A stretch of 64,000 nucleotides of DNA. Origin: Companilactobacillus sp. GTDB lineage: Bacteria; Bacillota; Bacilli; Lactobacillales; Lactobacillaceae. Below are positions 60,862 to 64,000 of this stretch, in pieces. The position numbers and the translations under genes were made by a program. The stretch covers positions 1,984,001 to 2,048,000 of the forward strand of contig NZ_JAKVLR010000001.1 in assembly GCF_022484265.1 (NCBI RefSeq), in the 5' to 3' direction. The notes under the pieces are model-generated. The model searched no databases, was not told the DNA's origin, and worked only from the letters and a program-made list of their open reading frames with translations. Positions within the stretch are counted from its first letter, which is position 1, and each line of letters opens with the position of its first letter.

Positions 60862-61212
60862 ATGGCAATTGTTTGGACACATTTAATCACATGGATAGTT
60901 ATTACTATCACTACTTTGCTTGGTTTATTGGCTAAATCTCACAACAAGGTTTACCAAATGATCACGCGGGTCGGTTATCTAGTTATTATTGGTACAGGTA
61001 TTTTATTATTCGGTCACGCATGGACTGTTGAGCCAACTTTATTGATCGTTAAAGTTATCCTAGCTTTCATCTTGATTGCATTGATCGAGATCGGGTTTGC
61101 TCGTAAGAACACTAACCGTTTGACCACACAAGCTGTTTGGTCTGTAATTATCTTCCTGATTGTCGTTGCCATTATTGGCTTCGGTCTTTCTGGTTGGTAT
61201 CCATTTAAATAG
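60862..61212 (+). CDS. YisL/DUF1516 family membrane protein
   Basis: 116 residues from the ATG after GGAGGGG. Four helices: WTHLITWIVITITTLLGLL, ITRVGYLVIIGTGILLF, LIVKVILAFILIALIEIGFA and VWSVIIFLIVVAIIGFGLSGWYPF, the typical length and pattern of DUF1516 (YisL) proteins. Function unknown. Monocistronic. Confidence 0.8.
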   Translation: MAIVWTHLITWIVITITTLLGLLAKSHNKVYQMITRVGYLVIIGTGILLFGHAWTVEPTLLIVKVILAFILIALIEIGFARKNTNRLTTQAVWSVIIFLIVVAIIGFGLSGWYPFK

Positions 61213-61228
61213 AAGTAAAATAGCACGA

Positions 61229-61265
61229 AAAAAGCATCGACTTGAAATTTCAGGTCGATGCTTTT
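61229..61265 (+). terminator. Terminator
   Basis: AAAAGCATCGACTTGAAA / TTTCAGGTCGATGCTTTT hairpin. Confidence 0.88.
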
Positions 61266-61358
61266 CTGTTTTCCGATTTATTTATCGAAGAACATAGTTT
61301 TTGTGTACAAATTACCAACATATAGTTTGTCGCTAAATCAATTTTTTAAAAAAGTTAA

Positions 61359-62786
61359 TTAGCTAAAGTTTACACCGTTTCCGGCTTGAATCCATTCGTC
61401 AGTAGATACACGGTAGTATGTATTTCCTGCGGCATCTTGTGCTGTCTTATCAGTAATCCAAGCTGTATCTCCGGCTAAGCCACGAGTAGCGGCTGTTCCA
61501 TCACTCTTGAATAGTTGATATACAAATCCTGAAGGTCCATCAAGTGTTACAACGTGACCTGGTTCAAGATCTTGGATGTTTGTTAAGCCGTCTGTAGTCT
61601 TATCGTTTTCAGCAAAAGTTACAGAAGATGCAGATACCCATTCGTGAGTAGATACACGATATTGAACTTCACCAGTTTGACTATTTACTCTCTTTTGGTC
61701 AGTTAGCCAAGGAGTATTTGGAGCTAATGAACGTGTTGCTACAACGTCTCCGGCGTCATTACATAATGGAGCAATTGATGATCCAACGGTTACGACACCT
61801 GATACAGGAGTTGTTGTCCAGTTGTCAGCTTGTCCAACTTTGATTGATCTTAAGTAAGTCAAAGTATTGTTTGTGGTATTTACGTTAGCATTAACAGCAT
61901 CGTTTCCGTTAATAGTTACTGAACCACCAGTACCTGCTTGCATGCTGCTGTAAATTGTACTTAGGTTAGCAGATGAAGGTAACGTTACAGTTACTTTTTG
62001 ATAGTATGTTGCGCCAGGTGTACTGAAGGTGTTGCCTGTAAATGTAGCTCCAGAAGCAGTTGAGCTACCCCAAGCTGCATCAGCAGAAGTATATAGGGTA
62101 CCATCTGGAGTTGGATTTGTTACCGCAATAGTATTGCCGTCTCCATCTTGTACAGTGGCATCCACACTAGTTGTGTATAGTGGTTGGTCAGAACCTGAGT
62201 TTAAAGCAACTTGCATTGGATCAGTGTAGGTAAGGGCCAATGTGTTATTAGCTTGGGTTGCAGGTGTATTAGTAAAGGTTAAGTCCTTTGTGCCAACGGC
62301 AGCACCTGTACTATCGTAAGCTGTAATACGTAAGGTTACGCTATCGCCAGGGTTAGCAGCAGCGGTTTTAACATAAGTGTTGAAGTCAGAAACATTGGAA
62401 AGAACACTACCATCTCTGACACCTTGAACACCAAATGTTACGGCGTCAAGATTGGTAACGTCAGCTGGTAAAATTGTTGATTGCATTGCTTGAGCTACAC
62501 TAGTTAAGGCAATCAATTGTGTGTATGTTAGTTTGGTGCTTCCATAGTTAGTTCCGATATCAGTGAAACTAGGGAATGGATTGGTGGTTGAAGATGGGTT
62601 TGATGCTTGCAATACACCAAAGAATTTATTTAATGATGCTGTTTGTGCATCGGTTAGATTTCCGTTTGTGGTTGCAGCTTGTGCTGTGTTTACATTTGAA
62701 ATTGAATTCACTGCAGGCGCAGCTGCGGGTGCAATTAATAATAGAGCGGCGGTGGCTAGTCCTGCGTATTTGATATTTTTCTTCAT
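61359..62786 (-). CDS. Secreted surface protein with two C-terminal SLAP-like repeats
   Basis: 475 residues. Signal peptide MKKNIKYAGLATAALLLIAPAAA, cleavage near AQAA. The mature part is Thr/Ser/Asn-rich and beta-type without Cys, except one at LCNDAGD. Two ~65-residue repeats end the protein: the first with YRVSTHEWVSASSVTF and the second with YYRVSTDEWIQAGNGVNF, each preceded by a Trp-(I/L)-T-D. The CAP protein at 20056-20982 has the same module. Likely attached to the wall; role unknown (adhesin or S-layer-like). Strong AGGAGG site. Confidence 0.8.
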   Translation of the reverse strand: MKKNIKYAGLATAALLLIAPAAAPAVNSISNVNTAQAATTNGNLTDAQTASLNKFFGVLQASNPSSTTNPFPSFTDIGTNYGSTKLTYTQLIALTSVAQAMQSTILPADVTNLDAVTFGVQGVRDGSVLSNVSDFNTYVKTAAANPGDSVTLRITAYDSTGAAVGTKDLTFTNTPATQANNTLALTYTDPMQVALNSGSDQPLYTTSVDATVQDGDGNTIAVTNPTPDGTLYTSADAAWGSSTASGATFTGNTFSTPGATYYQKVTVTLPSSANLSTIYSSMQAGTGGSVTINGNDAVNANVNTTNNTLTYLRSIKVGQADNWTTTPVSGVVTVGSSIAPLCNDAGDVVATRSLAPNTPWLTDQKRVNSQTGEVQYRVSTHEWVSASSVTFAENDKTTDGLTNIQDLEPGHVVTLDGPSGFVYQLFKSDGTAATRGLAGDTAWITDKTAQDAAGNTYYRVSTDEWIQAGNGVNFS

Positions 62787-63022
62787 TACTGTAATTCCTC
62801 CTGAAAATTAAAAAATTTAGATTTGTATTTAGTAATTCAAATTTAATCTCAAAAGCATTTCGCATTACTTAAATGCACGACAAATATATCATGGTGTTCA
62901 GGGGGTCAAAACTTCAGAAAATAAAAATATAATTTACAAAGGATAATACAGGCCAACAGCGACAAGTGATTAATTGAACTTAATTTTTGATAAAAAAGCA
63001 AAATACTTGACGATTTTTTACA

Positions 63023-63832
63023 TTAAATGGTTTTTAAATACGTTTTCATTGCATAGCCTACGCCATTGTCTTCATTGGATTTGGTAATAAATTTACCGAC
63101 TTTTAGAATGTCAGGCAAAGCATTTTGCATTACGACTGGATAATCGACCATCTCAAGCATGGGGAGATCGTTATGACCGTCGCCAAATGCCATCATTTCA
63201 TTGCGATGAAGATTTTCGTGGTCGATGATGTATTGAATCCCGCGAGACTTCAGCGCTTTGTCGCTAGTGATCTCCAAATAAGTGTCGCTAGATTGCTGAA
63301 TGCTGACGCCTGGCAGATTTTGTTCATTCAAATATTGTTTCAGATCATGCATCGTCTGCTTGTCGAATAAGATCATCATTAATTTGAAAACGGTGGCGTT
63401 TTTCTGTGCAAAAAAGTTATCAGCAGACATCAACGTGGCATCACGATTAGTATAATTTCGTTCTAGTTTAATGCCGTCGTCGATTCGTTCAGAATACCAA
63501 TGATTAAGGTCATACCAACTGAGGCTGACCGAGTTGAATTTGTCTTGGATGATTTCGAAAACTCTTTTGGCAACTGATAAATCAATTGGTTGAGCATCGA
63601 TGACTTTGATATCGTTGTTCAATTTTTCAAAAATCAGTCCGCCATTGAATCCGATTTGTGGCGTCTTTAAATCTAATTTGTCCATTGCTTCGCTCATTTC
63701 CATCGGTGCACGTGCAGACACCAGCGTAAATGGGATGTTAGCTTTTTTAATGATTGAGGCATTTTCGTCTGAGACATAGCCAGCATTATTCAAGATAGTT
63801 CCGTCCATGTCGGAAAAAATATGTTTGATCAT
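63023..63832 (-). CDS. Cof-type HAD hydrolase
   Basis: 269 residues. HAD motifs FSDMDGTIL (nucleophile), LVSARAP (motif II), a Lys in SDKALKSRGIQYIIDHE and MAFGDGHNDLPMLEMVDYPVVMQNA (motif IV). Type IIB cap, hence the Cof/YidA group, which dephosphorylates sugar phosphates or FMN-like compounds. Start at 63832 close to a partial gene on the same strand. Confidence 0.9.
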   Translation of the reverse strand: MIKHIFSDMDGTILNNAGYVSDENASIIKKANIPFTLVSARAPMEMSEAMDKLDLKTPQIGFNGGLIFEKLNNDIKVIDAQPIDLSVAKRVFEIIQDKFNSVSLSWYDLNHWYSERIDDGIKLERNYTNRDATLMSADNFFAQKNATVFKLMMILFDKQTMHDLKQYLNEQNLPGVSIQQSSDTYLEITSDKALKSRGIQYIIDHENLHRNEMMAFGDGHNDLPMLEMVDYPVVMQNALPDILKVGKFITKSNEDNGVGYAMKTYLKTI

Positions 63833-63899
63833 CAGTTAATCCTTTCGTCGTTAAATAATTTAATTATAAAAAATGAAACGGGTTTTAGGTCAAGTATGA

Positions 63900-64000
63900 T
63901 TATGAAATTAGGGAGTAGGTTGCCCGAAACTCTGACAGTATTTTGTCACGAAAAGACTGAATCGAATCTAGGTCGATCGACTGGTGTGCCTTTGGTGTCA
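63900..64000 (-). CDS. C-terminal end of a gene running off the right edge
   Basis: Minus-strand reading gives an open frame ending ...SIQSFRDKILSEFRATYSLIS then TAA at 63900-63902. About 32 residues are visible, hydrophilic and helix-like. It lies upstream of and on the same strand as the Cof-type hydrolase. Too short to identify. Confidence 0.4.
   Translation of the reverse strand, partial: TPKAHQSIDLDSIQSFRDKILSEFRATYSLIS

Overview
This 64 kb window is low-GC Firmicutes chromosome and looks like the family Lactobacillaceae. The evidence is the gene set: C69 dipeptidase PepD, a GRP-family sugar porter, NRAMP plus UspA, MocR and LysE, secreted proteins with S-layer-like C-terminal modules, strong AGGAGG ribosome binding sites and CcpA cre boxes. 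A Companilactobacillus-like species is my best guess, but that is inference. No rRNA or tRNA gene was found. Most genes are intact, and strand blocks are short.

Region by region. 1-5.1 kb: a flavin electron-transfer cluster, with an FAD/FMN-binding reductase, the FMN transferase ApbE, an FMN reductase, and a second FMN reductase with a PAS domain. The last ends in three D-x-x-[AS]-G-A-S motifs that look like ApbE flavinylation targets, and carries an apparent N-terminal frameshift. 5.1-13.5 kb: small proteins, hydrolases, a PLD-helicase-DUF3427 protein paired with a Nudix hydrolase, LysE/MocR, and a Crp/Fnr regulator. 14-19.2 kb: a probable defence island (DUF262 protein, GIY-YIG-DUF2075 ATPase paired with a MazG-like hydrolase, AbiH). 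19.2-20 kb: a prephenate-dehydratase-like gene behind a Phe-rich leader peptide and an attenuator. 20-29.5 kb: a secreted CAP protein, MerR-sbcD-sbcC, a reductase, and two tiny WTWSP-motif proteins. 29.6-37 kb: PepD, a TerB_N protein, a ROK kinase, an Ltp-type lipoprotein cluster and two tail-anchored coiled-coil proteins. 37-51.6 kb: UspA/MntH, regulators and transporters.

The most striking system is at 52.0-60.2 kb: a complete glycine reductase operon grdX-trxB-trxA-grdE-grdA-grdB-grdC-grdD in the order known from Stickland-fermenting clostridia. grdA and grdB each contain one in-frame TGA, exactly where selenocysteine is expected (GrdA Sec44 in CFVU; GrdB Sec346 in UGTCTRC). A perfect 7-bp hairpin with a GGU loop lies 11 nt after the grdB TGA. 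A cre box overlaps the -35 of a good promoter before grdX. The operon would reduce glycine to acetyl phosphate and ammonia using thioredoxin, giving ATP and reoxidising cofactor. That is unexpected for a lactic acid bacterium and requires selenocysteine machinery elsewhere in the genome.

A second unexplained layer is a family of at least six 165-235 bp intergenic elements. Their terminal arms differ in sequence but remain complementary, and some share interchangeable interior modules, which indicates selection on secondary structure.
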